A DNA stretch of 64,000 nt from Cytophagaceae bacterium ABcell3 (GCA_030913385.1 CP133159.1:2626584-2690583); one strand, 5' to 3'. Positions 40,499 through 49,224 are shown, numbered from the stretch's first letter. Made by a program: numbers and translations. The notes: generated by a model not told the origin, from the sequence alone.

Positions 40499-42592
40499 AT
40501 GAGATCTCCTTCTTCATTAATTTCTACAATAATTGTAGTTTCTCGCTATTTAAGTATAGCAGGCTTTTTTTTATCAGGCTTGACTTTAGTTGGTTGGTTT
40601 CTTGAAATCGATAGGTTGAAAAGGTTAATTTCCAATAGTCCTATGATCAACCCTGTTGAAAGTATATTATTTATGCTTTCAAGTTTTGCTGTTTTTATAA
40701 TAGTGCGAAGGGGGTATTCTAAAAGGATAAAACGTTTATCTCAGGGTATTGCTGTTTTAGTAGGTATAGTTGGATTTGAAGCTTTAATTGAAACCCTAGC
40801 AGATTTTGATTTTCATATCGGGGAGTTACTGTTTTATGATCAACTGTATGATGAAAGAAGGCAAGAACTTACTTTAATTGCCCCAAATGCCGCCTTTAAC
40901 TTTATACTTCTTTCTTTTGCTATTTACTTCGTTGATTATCATAAATCCCGAAGGCCTGCGGAGCCTTTTTGCATAGCTATTACATTAATTTCTTTTTTAA
41001 GTTTTTATGGCTATGTATATGGAGTGACGTACTTGTATGGGATCGCTTCGTTTATTCCTATGTCATTTATTGCTACTTTGTTGTTCTTAATGATGTCTCT
41101 CTCTGTTTTATTTTGTCGACCTTATAAAGGATCCATGGCTTTATTGATTGGGGAAAGTCCTGGAGAAATTATTTTTTGGCGATTTTTGGCCTTGTTTCTT
41201 CCTTTAATTTTTGGCTACATCCGTTTGGCTGGGGAGAAAAACAATATTTTTTCTGCACAATTTGGTGCAGCCTTAACTGCTTTATTTTCTTATTCGATTG
41301 CTATGTTTTTGTTAGGGCGGAAAGCGGTAGTGAAGCATAGGCTGAAAAAAGAGAAAAGGAAAACACAAAGGACCATGAAAGAGGATGCTCGGCGCTTAAA
41401 GAGTATTTTCAATAATAGTACGACAGTTATGTACATAAAAGATAAAGAAGATCGCTTTGCTTTGGTAAATAATCAGTTTCAGAAAGTTTATGGTTTAAGA
41501 AAAGATGAGGTATATGGGAAAAGTATTGCAGAAGTTAATGCCCAAAGAGATGATCTGGAGCTTCCGGACAAGGATCAAGAAGTGATTTTGAAAGGTGTCA
41601 GTACTAGTACGGAAGAACGTGTGAAAGTAGGGGAGAAAGTATATACTTTCGTTACGGTACGTTTTCCATTAATTGATCTAAGTGGTAAGATCTATGCTGA
41701 GTGCAGCATATCGACGGACATATCAAAACAAAAAGCGTATGAATTGGAAATTATTGAAGAAAAGAAGAAGCTCAAGGCAATTGTAGACAATGCTGGACAA
41801 GGAATATTGTTAATAGATCCTAATGGCGATATCGATCTTTTTAATGACAAGGCAGCGAAAATCGCAGGTGTTACGAAGCCTTTGGAGGTTGTTTTGCGGG
41901 AGTATCAGGTGTACTACCCAGATACAGAGGAACCCATTCCGTGGGATCAAAGGCCGGCAGCTCGTTGTCTTCGTGGGGAAAAAGTTGACGATATGGAGCT
42001 GGTTATTAAAAACCCTAACTATGATGAACCAAGAAGGCTTTTGGTAACGGGAAGGCCGATTATTAAAGAAGATAAAGCAATAGCAGCAGTAGTTATATTT
42101 AAGGATATTACGAATAGATATAAGCTAAGGCAAGCAATTGTTGAGAATGAAAAACGTTTAAAGGCTATTTTGGCTAGCCTTGGGGAAGGGGTAGTGGTTG
42201 CTAACAACAAGGGAGAGTTTATCCTTTTTAACAAAAGGGCGGAAGAGATCTTAGGCAAAGGGGCAATGGATATTGAACCAAGCCAATGGACAAAGAAGTA
42301 TCACGTCTATGACCCTGAAACAGGAAAGGAATTTGCCTGGAAAAACCTTCCATTGGCTAGGGCATTGAAAGGAGAGGCTAGCGATGATGTGGAAGTTTTA
42401 ATAAAGGCACCGGAATATGAAGAAGGGAGAATCATCAGTATCACCGGACGGCCTGTTAAAGATGAATCAGGAAATATTTCTGCAGCAGTTGTAGACTTTA
42501 GGGATATTACAGACTATAAACACCTAGAAGAAGTGTTTGCTGTAATTAAAGATAAATACAATTTTGTGTTGGATGAAGTAGATAAATTTTAA
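40499..42592 (+). CDS. membrane sensor with three PAS domains and no output domain
   Basis: The 697-residue protein has about eight membrane spans in its first 290 residues. Three PAS domains follow: near 300-410 (FNNSTTVMYIKDKEDRFALVNNQF), 425-545 (IVDNAGQGILLIDPNGDIDLFNDKA) and 550-670 (ILASLGEGVVVANNKGEFILFNKRA). Each ends with a DITxxK-type linker. It then stops with a short helix (KHLEEVFAVIKDKYNFV). There is no histidine kinase, GGDEF or phosphatase module. The ATG at 40499 is chosen over a TTG at 40373 whose extra residues look random. It is 37 bases before a Crp-like regulator gene. Confidence 0.8.
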   Translation: MRSPSSLISTIIVVSRYLSIAGFFLSGLTLVGWFLEIDRLKRLISNSPMINPVESILFMLSSFAVFIIVRRGYSKRIKRLSQGIAVLVGIVGFEALIETLADFDFHIGELLFYDQLYDERRQELTLIAPNAAFNFILLSFAIYFVDYHKSRRPAEPFCIAITLISFLSFYGYVYGVTYLYGIASFIPMSFIATLLFLMMSLSVLFCRPYKGSMALLIGESPGEIIFWRFLALFLPLIFGYIRLAGEKNNIFSAQFGAALTALFSYSIAMFLLGRKAVVKHRLKKEKRKTQRTMKEDARRLKSIFNNSTTVMYIKDKEDRFALVNNQFQKVYGLRKDEVYGKSIAEVNAQRDDLELPDKDQEVILKGVSTSTEERVKVGEKVYTFVTVRFPLIDLSGKIYAECSISTDISKQKAYELEIIEEKKKLKAIVDNAGQGILLIDPNGDIDLFNDKAAKIAGVTKPLEVVLREYQVYYPDTEEPIPWDQRPAARCLRGEKVDDMELVIKNPNYDEPRRLLVTGRPIIKEDKAIAAVVIFKDITNRYKLRQAIVENEKRLKAILASLGEGVVVANNKGEFILFNKRAEEILGKGAMDIEPSQWTKKYHVYDPETGKEFAWKNLPLARALKGEASDDVEVLIKAPEYEEGRIISITGRPVKDESGNISAAVVDFRDITDYKHLEEVFAVIKDKYNFVLDEVDKF

Positions 42593-42629
42593 ATTACAGC
42601 TTCAAATAAGGAATGAAATACAATCTTTT

Positions 42630-43223
42630 ATGAAAGATAAAGCTTTTTGCGATAAGCTGATTAAGTTCTTAGGAATAGGCAAGGAAGCATTTGGAGATCT
42701 ATATTCTAGGCTAGAACCTCAAGAATTAAGTAAGCATGAGTATGTTTTACAGGAGAATGAGGTTTGTAATTGTATTGGCTTGGTGTCCAAGGGTTCCTTA
42801 CGGACTTTTTATGTAAATGAAAATGGTGACGAAACGACATTTTTGTTTCATTTCAATCATGAACTGGAAGACTTTGTTTTTACAGATTATGAAAGTTTTT
42901 TGATGCGAAATAGTTCTCGGTTAAATATTCAAGCACTAGAAGATTCCACTGTTTATTTTATCTATTACAATGATTGGCAGGCTTTGCTCAGCTCGGGTGC
43001 TTATTGGCAAGAGTTTTCTAAAAGAATGACCGAAAAGGTCTTTCTGGCTGCTAAAAGGAGGGTTGAAGACTTGTTGTATTACTCACCTGAAAGCCGGTAT
43101 CAAAAGCTTCTTCAAGAAAACCCTCTTGTTTTTCAAATATTTCCGCAAAAGTATATTGCAAGCTATTTGGGCATTACCCCTCAATCATTAAGTAGAATCA
43201 GGAAACGGATAGCTGTTAATTAG
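42630..43223 (+). CDS. Crp/Fnr-family transcriptional regulator
   Basis: The 197-residue protein has the cyclic-nucleotide-type barrel (QELSKHEYVLQENEVCNCIGLVSKGSLRTFYVNENGDETTFLFHF) and a C-terminal helix-turn-helix (KYIASYLGITPQSLSRIRKRIA). It lacks an N-terminal cysteine cluster and phosphate-binding RE/ARR residues of true Crp. It is of the common Bacteroidota type whose ligand is unknown. It follows the PAS sensor by 37 bases and precedes the flavin monooxygenase by 91, so control of either neighbour is plausible. Confidence 0.85.
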   Translation: MKDKAFCDKLIKFLGIGKEAFGDLYSRLEPQELSKHEYVLQENEVCNCIGLVSKGSLRTFYVNENGDETTFLFHFNHELEDFVFTDYESFLMRNSSRLNIQALEDSTVYFIYYNDWQALLSSGAYWQEFSKRMTEKVFLAAKRRVEDLLYYSPESRYQKLLQENPLVFQIFPQKYIASYLGITPQSLSRIRKRIAVN

Positions 43224-43293
43224 GCGACATCAAAAATTACCTAACAACTAACTTTAATTAACTTAAGTGAACGATTTTGACTTTTTGCATTGG

Positions 43294-43301
43294 TACTTTT
43301 G
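43294..43301 (+). promoter_or_regulatory. putative -7 element of the flavin monooxygenase gene
   Basis: TACTTTTG matches TAnnTTTG and ends 13 bases before the ATG at 43315, giving a very short leader. A TTTG lies upstream but at 14-base rather than 19-base spacing. Confidence 0.4.
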
Positions 43302-43314
43302 TTAAAAAAAACAA

Positions 43315-44436
43315 ATGCAAGAATCAATTGACATAATCGGTGCAGGAATTGGTGGGTTGACAACCGCACTCGTTCTTAAGCAGAAAGGTTTTCGAGTGAG
43401 GGTTTATGAGGGTTCAAGTGAATTAAAGCCAGTAGGAGCAGGTATAATTATGGCCAATAATGCTATGCAAGTATTCAAGGAGTTGGGGTTGCATAGTAGC
43501 ATTGAACAAGCGGGAAATGAAATTTCATGCATGAAGATTACCGATGCTCACCTTAAAAGCCTCTCTGTTGTTGATCTGTTGGAGTACAAAAGAACCTATG
43601 GAGTCCAAAATACTGCAATTCATAGGGGGAACCTCCAGAAAATTTTATTGGATGCAGTCGGTCTGGAGCATGTAGTACTAAATAAGCGACTGGTTAAAGT
43701 TGAGCAAGCCCAAAACTTTCGTTTGACTTTTAACGATCAATCAACAGTAGAAAGTGATTGGCTTATAGGTGCTGATGGAATTCACTCGGTTGTTAGAAAG
43801 CAGTTGTTCCCGAAAACTACCTTGAGAGATGCTGGGCAAATTTGTTGGAGAGGTGTTTGTGATATGGAGTTGCCAAAAAAATACCATAATGAACTTAATG
43901 AAGCTTGGGGTAAGGGAAGACGTTTCGGCTTTGTTAAAATTAGCGAAAGCAAAAATTACTGGTATGCATTGGCCAATGCGGAAAAAATAGAACATGGTCA
44001 TTTAACATTGAATGAGCTTTTTAAAGGTTTTCATCCGGATATTTTAGCCCTTATTTCAGCAACGCCCAATGAACACATTTTTAAAGATATGATTTTTGAT
44101 TTAAAACCCATGGACAAATGGCATATCGGTAATGCTTGCCTAATTGGTGATGCAGCCCATGCTACTACCCCTAATATGGGACAAGGCGCTTGCCAAGCCA
44201 TAGAGGATGCTTATGTATTGGGAAAACTAATTGATGGTGGGCTTGAAGCAGCTTTTAAAGGGCTGGAGCTTATTAGACGTAAAAAGGCCCATGCAGTGGT
44301 AAATACTAGTTGGACAATTGGGAAATTGGCACATATAGATAATAACTTGGGGGTATGGTTGAGGAATAACCTGATGAAGGTGATGCCTAAATCTGCCAAT
44401 AAGAAACAATTAGATATGATTTTTAAACTGGATTGA
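43315..44436 (+). CDS. FAD-dependent monooxygenase (PHBH/TetX/UbiH-like)
   Basis: The 373-residue flavoprotein has the three group A hydroxylase motifs: IDIIGAGIGGLTTALVL at the start, WLIGADGIHSVVR (DG motif, about 145-157) and CLIGDAAHATTPNMGQGACQAIEDAY (GD motif, about 276-301). Such enzymes hydroxylate aromatic rings or modify drugs such as tetracycline; the substrate cannot be predicted and no resistance claim is justified. It starts after a Crp-like regulator and ends one base before the DUF3995 gene, so the two are likely one unit. Confidence 0.88.
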   Translation: MQESIDIIGAGIGGLTTALVLKQKGFRVRVYEGSSELKPVGAGIIMANNAMQVFKELGLHSSIEQAGNEISCMKITDAHLKSLSVVDLLEYKRTYGVQNTAIHRGNLQKILLDAVGLEHVVLNKRLVKVEQAQNFRLTFNDQSTVESDWLIGADGIHSVVRKQLFPKTTLRDAGQICWRGVCDMELPKKYHNELNEAWGKGRRFGFVKISESKNYWYALANAEKIEHGHLTLNELFKGFHPDILALISATPNEHIFKDMIFDLKPMDKWHIGNACLIGDAAHATTPNMGQGACQAIEDAYVLGKLIDGGLEAAFKGLELIRRKKAHAVVNTSWTIGKLAHIDNNLGVWLRNNLMKVMPKSANKKQLDMIFKLD

Positions 44437-44437
44437 T

Positions 44438-44872
44438 ATGGTTATTATAATTGCGGTAATTTTGTGTCTAGTTTTTCTGTTTTTGGCAAGCCTCCATATT
44501 TATTGGGCGGTCGGTGGAAAGTGGGGGAGCGATGCTGTTTTGCCAACTAAAGACAATCGAACGAAAGCTATAATGCCTGGGCCTCTGCCTACATTTGCCG
44601 TAGCATTTGGTTTATTATGTTTTGGGTTTATAATCCTGAATAGTGTTTTTGAACTAGGTGTACAGTTTCCTTTGTGGCTAGATGTTATTTTTAGGAAAAG
44701 TATCTGGGGAATTGTAGTTATTTTTCTTTTAAGGGCTGTGGGGGACTTTCGTTATGTAGGTTTTTATAAAAAATATAAAAATACACCGTTTGGGAAGATG
44801 GACACTAAGTATTACTCTCCTTTGTGCTTAGGCATATCATTGTTAACAATGGCAATTGCACTTTTTAAATGA
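44438..44872 (+). CDS. DUF3995 membrane protein
   Basis: The 144-residue protein has four predicted spans (about 2-22, 50-70, 88-104, 124-142). It carries the family motif LHIYWAVGGKWGSDAVLPT in the first third and LRAVGDFRYVGFYKKYKNTPFGKMDT before the last span. DUF3995 proteins have no assigned function and are common in Bacteroidota. It is one base downstream of the monooxygenase, indicating co-transcription. Confidence 0.85.
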   Translation: MVIIIAVILCLVFLFLASLHIYWAVGGKWGSDAVLPTKDNRTKAIMPGPLPTFAVAFGLLCFGFIILNSVFELGVQFPLWLDVIFRKSIWGIVVIFLLRAVGDFRYVGFYKKYKNTPFGKMDTKYYSPLCLGISLLTMAIALFK

Positions 44873-45005
44873 TAATTGTTTTATTTATGAAATAAATTTA
44901 TTTGTTTTGTATGTTATTTAAAAGGCAATGGGGTTTGCCTGGAACCGCCTTCAAAAGCTGATAACTCCTACTTTAGTAATTTTAAAACAATTACAAGTTA
45001 TCAGT

Positions 45006-45353
45006 ATGTACTTCTTCAAAATTAGCCAATTTTCAATTCTTTGGTTTTCTATTTTTCTGGGATTAAGCTCATGCATTACAAATCAAACCATGCATGTCCA
45101 AAATAGTGCGCTTCAATCAGACTGTTTTAGGGAGCAGCACTTACGTCAGCCTGAATTGGCAGAACCTATTCCCGATGATGTAGGCTCTACCTTGCTGGAT
45201 CGTTTCTCTTATGAGAGCCTTGTTGTGGCTAACTCTATTGCTGTGACTGATTTTCTGTACCAGTTGGTTGAAAATGAAATGGAAATTAGTCCACTGGGAA
45301 ATGTAATATTAAACGTTTGCTGGTGTGTTCAATCATTATTATTAAATAACTAA
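45006..45353 (+). CDS. small hypothetical lipoprotein
   Basis: The 115-residue product has a signal sequence ending LGLSSC (Cys near 20) and a short polar body of unrecognised family. It includes FREQHLRQPELAEPIPDD and ends in VCWCVQSLLLNN. A frame to 44928 would add 26 residues lacking signal character, so ATG 45006 is preferred. It stops nine bases before the CLC gene, hinting at a shared message, but no function can be assigned. Confidence 0.5.
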   Translation: MYFFKISQFSILWFSIFLGLSSCITNQTMHVQNSALQSDCFREQHLRQPELAEPIPDDVGSTLLDRFSYESLVVANSIAVTDFLYQLVENEMEISPLGNVILNVCWCVQSLLLNN

Positions 45354-45361
45354 ATCTACTT

Positions 45362-46711
45362 ATGTCAAAGTTTGATTTTGTCCCAAAGCCAATTAAATAT
45401 TCAGAGTTTTATCCATTAACAGTTTTTGTAGTAAAGTGGGTCGTGATATGTGTTCTTGTAGGAATACTAGCAGGGTCGGCGTCTGCTTTTTTCTTGTATT
45501 CACTTGAATGGGCTGGAAATTGGCGTGAAAATAATATATGGATTATCAGTTTGCTTCCTCTTGGTGGTTTTGCTGTAGGTATGTTGTACTATCATTTTGG
45601 GAGGGAAGTGGAAGCTGGGAATAACTTAATTATTGAGCAAATACAAACCCCGAAAAAGCCGATTCAATTTATTATGGCGCCCCTTGTGTTGTTCGGAACT
45701 ATAGTTACGCATTTCTTTGGAGGTTCTGCTGGTAGGGAAGGAACTGCGGTTCAAATGGGTGGGGCTTTGGCTGACCAGTTTACCAAACTTTTTCGGTTGC
45801 GGCCAAGAGACCGTAAAATACTTCTAGTTTGTGGTGTCAGTGCTGGCTTTGCTTCTGTGTTCGGAACGCCTTTAGCAGGAGCTATTTTTGGGCTTGAGTT
45901 TATTTTGATTGGCCGGATGCGCTATGAAGCATTGGTGCCAAGTTTTTTTGCCGCTATTATAGCCGACTATGTTACTACCCTATGGGGTGCTCATCATACC
46001 CACTATGCTGTTCCTGAACTGCTTTTGCTTGACCCTGGTACACTTTTGTATGCAATAATTGCGGGTGTAGCTTTTGGGTTCTGTGGAAGGCTTTTTTCCT
46101 TGTCTATGCATTTTTGCAGCAAAATGTTCAAGAAGATCAAGTTTCCGCCACTTCGTCCTGTCTTAGGTGGTGTCATTGTGGCTGTAGCTGTATATGCCAT
46201 TGGTACTACTAAGTATATCGGTTTAGGAGTGCCTGTCATTGAGCAATCTTTTCATGATCAGCTTCCCCCATATGATTTTTTGGTGAAGCTTGCTTTTACT
46301 GTGGTTACACTTGGAGCAGGCTTTAAAGGTGGAGAAGTGACACCGTTGTTTTTCCTTGGAGCTACTTTAGGTAATGCGCTGCATTTATTCATTCCTTTAC
46401 CTATGGCATTGTTGGCTGCTATGGGATTTGTGGCTGTTTTTGCAGGAGCTTCTAATACCCCTTTGGCTTGTATGATGATGGGGCTGGAGCTTTTTGGTAT
46501 GGATGCCGGTATTTACATAGGGGTGGCTTGTGTGGTTAGTTATTTGTTTTCGGGACATAGTGGGATTTATAACTCTCAGGTCATTGGGAGTACTAAGCAT
46601 ATTTTCTTTGGTAGGGAGAAAGGTGAAAGGTTAGGTAGTGTTGCCGAAATACGAAAAAAGAAAAAGAAGGATAATAATAGTGCTTGTGGCAGTGAGGTGG
46701 TCAATTTATAG
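45362..46711 (+). CDS. CLC-family anion channel/antiporter, possibly fluoride type
   Basis: The 449-residue membrane protein has the CLC ion-pathway motifs: GGSAGREGTAVQMGG (about 122-136) with the gating glutamate, GTPLAGAIFGLEF (about 168-180) and GAGFKGGEVTPLFFLGATLG (about 318-337). It has 10 to 12 spans. The GREGT motif and the KGGEVTP loop are closer to fluoride-exporting CLC-F proteins than to classic chloride CLCs, but I cannot confirm that. A C-terminal Lys-rich tail lacks CBS domains. No fluoride riboswitch was recognised upstream. Confidence 0.85.
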   Translation: MSKFDFVPKPIKYSEFYPLTVFVVKWVVICVLVGILAGSASAFFLYSLEWAGNWRENNIWIISLLPLGGFAVGMLYYHFGREVEAGNNLIIEQIQTPKKPIQFIMAPLVLFGTIVTHFFGGSAGREGTAVQMGGALADQFTKLFRLRPRDRKILLVCGVSAGFASVFGTPLAGAIFGLEFILIGRMRYEALVPSFFAAIIADYVTTLWGAHHTHYAVPELLLLDPGTLLYAIIAGVAFGFCGRLFSLSMHFCSKMFKKIKFPPLRPVLGGVIVAVAVYAIGTTKYIGLGVPVIEQSFHDQLPPYDFLVKLAFTVVTLGAGFKGGEVTPLFFLGATLGNALHLFIPLPMALLAAMGFVAVFAGASNTPLACMMMGLELFGMDAGIYIGVACVVSYLFSGHSGIYNSQVIGSTKHIFFGREKGERLGSVAEIRKKKKKDNNSACGSEVVNL

Positions 46712-46721
46712 TATGTAATCT

Positions 46722-46746
46722 TTATTAAACCTGATATATGCAATAA
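46722..46746. repeat. copy of dispersed repeat arm
   Basis: TATTAAACCTGATATATGCAATA shares all but one or two bases with the left arm of the inverted repeat at 52903-52926 (TATTAAACCTGAATTATGC...). It lies in the short space after the CLC gene. Confidence 0.5.
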
Positions 46747-46863
46747 AAGGGGAAAGCTTGGAGTTTACTGTGATTATCCTGTTTCAAAAGGGTGTACCTC
46801 GCCATATGCTCCTATTTGGATTAACGAAATGGTGAGCAGGAAAAACGCTTGAGTTTTCTCTGC

Positions 46864-48129
46864 TTATTTATTTACATAATCTATTTCATGTTGAAAGTTA
46901 GGTGTAGGTTGACAGGGCTTACTATAAAATAATTTGAAAACACCTGCAATGCAAATGATTAAAAAGCCAACGGGCATCAATAAGCTTGAAATAATTATTG
47001 ATTGGTCGTAAAAAGGTATTATGCCACTTTGAAGCCAAAAACTTGTCCCCTGTGCAAATAGCATGATTTCACTTAAAATATAACCACTTGCGATTAGCCA
47101 TACTGCAGCATTTGCCCAATACCCCTTCAAGGTATTGAATTTTAAGTTTGAGGCCACTGATATTAGAAATAGGCTTATGCAACCTATTAAGGTCAAGTGT
47201 AAGTAGCCGATGATAAAATGTCTTATCTGGAAAATGATAACAAAGGATGACAAAAATTGTAGGGCGTTCTTTAGGATAAATGATGCCAGAGCTATTTTTA
47301 GCAACAATGTTTCGTTGTTGTTAAGTTTTGCCAACATAGGTTTCCAAAATTTTTGAACCATGTGTACCAACCAAAAAGTACCTAATAGTTGAACTAGTGC
47401 TGATACAAATGCTGTAACATTTACGGCTGCAGAAGTTTCTAGCCATAATGCCGACAACAAAAAAGCTGGGAAATTTGAATAGAAATATGTTTTGAAAAAC
47501 AAGTTACTTTTTCGTTCTGGGAAAGTAATCGCATGCTGTTCAAAGAGTTTGAAAAGTATGCCTAATGCGGAAAAAATAAACCACCCATTGTACTGGAAGT
47601 GGAGGTAGTAGTAAATGGCCAAGTCATAAATGGGGCTGTCTGCCAACCCTTTGGCCATAATGATACCTAGTCCAAAAGGACCTATAGAAGAAATGACGAG
47701 GAATAGTAATGCCCCTTTAATAAAGTTTATAGCTGTTTTGCTTTTTACTGGCGATGTTTTTAAATCTTTGTTCAGTTTGAAAGCAAACCAGTAACTTAAA
47801 AAAATATGTAAAGTAGAAAATGCGATAGAGTATAGTGCATAACCTTGAAGAGGGAAAGCAACCAGCATGCCTACCACAGATATTTGGTTTAGCCAAAACA
47901 TCCATTTGTAGCTTTTGTCAGAGCTAAATTTCTCGGGCAAAAACAAGTATAATATTAACAAGAAAAAGGCCATGTAAGCCCATCCCAAAAAAGCCACATG
48001 CGAGTGCGCATGAACAATATACCTAAAGTTTAAACCTGTTGGTGCAATGCTCATGTACCGTAAAAGTACACCAAGAGAACCTGCTATCAGGAGGTTTACT
48101 AGTGTTATTAAGAAATATTTCTTATTCAT
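46864..48129 (-). CDS. polytopic heme-copper-oxidase-subunit-I-like membrane protein
   Basis: The 421-residue protein has about twelve spans. Histidines sit in places expected for heme ligands of an oxidase subunit I-like fold: VHAHSHVAFLGWAYM near 40-54, YYYLHFQYNGWF around 180 and IGYLHLTLIG around 310. The catalytic centre of a full oxidase is not evident. Similar proteins accompany DGC-domain and cytochrome genes near denitrification loci in Bacteroidota. It overlaps the DGC gene by eight bases, so it is translated with it. A more distant relative is at 6460-7749. Role in NO or oxygen handling is inferred. Confidence 0.65.
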   Translation of the reverse strand: MNKKYFLITLVNLLIAGSLGVLLRYMSIAPTGLNFRYIVHAHSHVAFLGWAYMAFFLLILYLFLPEKFSSDKSYKWMFWLNQISVVGMLVAFPLQGYALYSIAFSTLHIFLSYWFAFKLNKDLKTSPVKSKTAINFIKGALLFLVISSIGPFGLGIIMAKGLADSPIYDLAIYYYLHFQYNGWFIFSALGILFKLFEQHAITFPERKSNLFFKTYFYSNFPAFLLSALWLETSAAVNVTAFVSALVQLLGTFWLVHMVQKFWKPMLAKLNNNETLLLKIALASFILKNALQFLSSFVIIFQIRHFIIGYLHLTLIGCISLFLISVASNLKFNTLKGYWANAAVWLIASGYILSEIMLFAQGTSFWLQSGIIPFYDQSIIISSLLMPVGFLIICIAGVFKLFYSKPCQPTPNFQHEIDYVNK

Positions 48130-48484
48130 GGTTTGGCGCTTTTCTTATGACTTCTGCTGACAAGTCTTCTAGGTCTGTGTCCTTGTTGTCATACTTTTTT
48201 ATCCCGAAATCCCTCAATTGGATATGATAGTTTTCCTGAAGTTGTAATTTTTCCATTACACTTTTTGCGCACTGGATGGGACATCCGTCAATAATCCAGA
48301 TAGGGCGGTTTATAACTTTCTTTAAGAACACCGGAATTTCTGCAGAAATTCCAGCTAAGCAAGACATTTCGGCAGTTCCTTTTTCGTTTAAGTATTGTGC
48401 CAGGTTATAAGAAGTTTTGCCTGCGTCAGAGCATCCTGAGCAGGCGAATACCACTGGCTTTTTTATCTTGTTTTTAGGTGTCAT
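48122..48484 (-). CDS. DGC-domain putative zinc-binding protein
   Basis: The 120-residue protein has the signature that names the family, IDGCPIQCAKSVME (about 75-88), plus an N-terminal VFACSGCSDAGKTSY and a further cysteine in MSCLAGIS. These cysteines suggest a metal site or a redox role. Function is unknown. It is the first gene of a two-gene operon with the oxidase-like protein; the TGAT-N4-GTCA palindrome at 48610 lies 131 bases upstream and is shared with the divergent cytochrome gene. Confidence 0.8.
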   Translation of the reverse strand: MTPKNKIKKPVVFACSGCSDAGKTSYNLAQYLNEKGTAEMSCLAGISAEIPVFLKKVINRPIWIIDGCPIQCAKSVMEKLQLQENYHIQLRDFGIKKYDNKDTDLEDLSAEVIRKAPNHE

Positions 48485-48609
48485 AAAATCATTTAAGATC
48501 TTTATATCTTTAATTTTAGGTGCTATTTATTTATTTAATGTGTTGTTTGTTAGAGTTTTGTGTATGTTTGTTTTGTTTTAAATTTACAAATAAATAAATT
48601 TATAAAAGT

Positions 48610-48621
48610 TGATCTAGGTCA
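48610..48621. promoter_or_regulatory. FNR-type box variant between DGC operon and cytochrome c
   Basis: TGATctagGTCA preceded by T (TTGAT half-site), one base from the consensus. It is centred 131 bases before the DGC ATG and 102 before the cytochrome ATG, so it could serve either. Confidence 0.5.
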
Positions 48622-48717
48622 TTATCTTAACTAAACTATATCATTTTAAATGAAATAGGGGAGGGTTAATTTTAAAGCTTTATATTTATAACTATTTCCA
48701 ACTAAAAAAGCGTATTT

Positions 48718-49206
48718 ATGAGAAAAATCTCAAAAGTTATCAATGCTTCTTTGGTGTTTGCAATGGTCTCCTTTTTTAGCTGTTCAGGCGATGACAAACC
48801 CGCGTCAGACAGTGGAAGCAAGAAGAGTAATACTGCTGAAAGTACTAGCAGTACCAATGCCAACCCACCTGGTTCTGACAAAGGAGTAGGGCCTATTTCT
48901 TCGGTTGAGCTCTCGGATGAGCTTGACGCGGATTTAATAGCCAAAGGTGAAAGTATCTTTAACAGTGACTGTAGCGCATGTCATCAAATGGATACCAAGG
49001 TAGTAGGGCCTGCTCTTAAAGGAATCACTGAAAGAAGAACACCGGAATGGATTATGAATATTATTCTCAATCCGGTAGAAATGACACAAAAAGACCCAAT
49101 TGCGAAAAAGCTATTGGCTGAGTATAATGTTCAGATGGTTTATCAGGATGTGTCAGAGGAAGGTGCAAGAGCACTCTTGGAGTTTTTCCGTTCCAAAGAC
49201 CAATAA
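48718..49206 (+). CDS. cytochrome c lipoprotein (nos-cluster-like)
   Basis: The 162-residue product has a lipobox (SFFSC, Cys22), a Ser/Asn-rich linker of about 50 residues and a compact cytochrome c domain. That domain has CSACH near 87-91, GPALKGITERRTPEWI and VQMVYQDVSEEGARALLEFF for the axial Met. Cytochromes of this build often stand before nosZ in Bacteroidota, but nosZ is not in the window. It is anchored on the periplasmic side or outer membrane and probably donates electrons to a nitrogen-oxide reductase. It is followed by a strong terminator. Confidence 0.88.
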   Translation: MRKISKVINASLVFAMVSFFSCSGDDKPASDSGSKKSNTAESTSSTNANPPGSDKGVGPISSVELSDELDADLIAKGESIFNSDCSACHQMDTKVVGPALKGITERRTPEWIMNIILNPVEMTQKDPIAKKLLAEYNVQMVYQDVSEEGARALLEFFRSKDQ

Positions 49207-49224
49207 TAGTATGCGCTATAGTTT

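Noticed and set aside
43315-44436. TetX-type tetracycline resistance gene
   Set aside because: The flavin motifs fit a very wide family; nothing shows tetracycline as the substrate.
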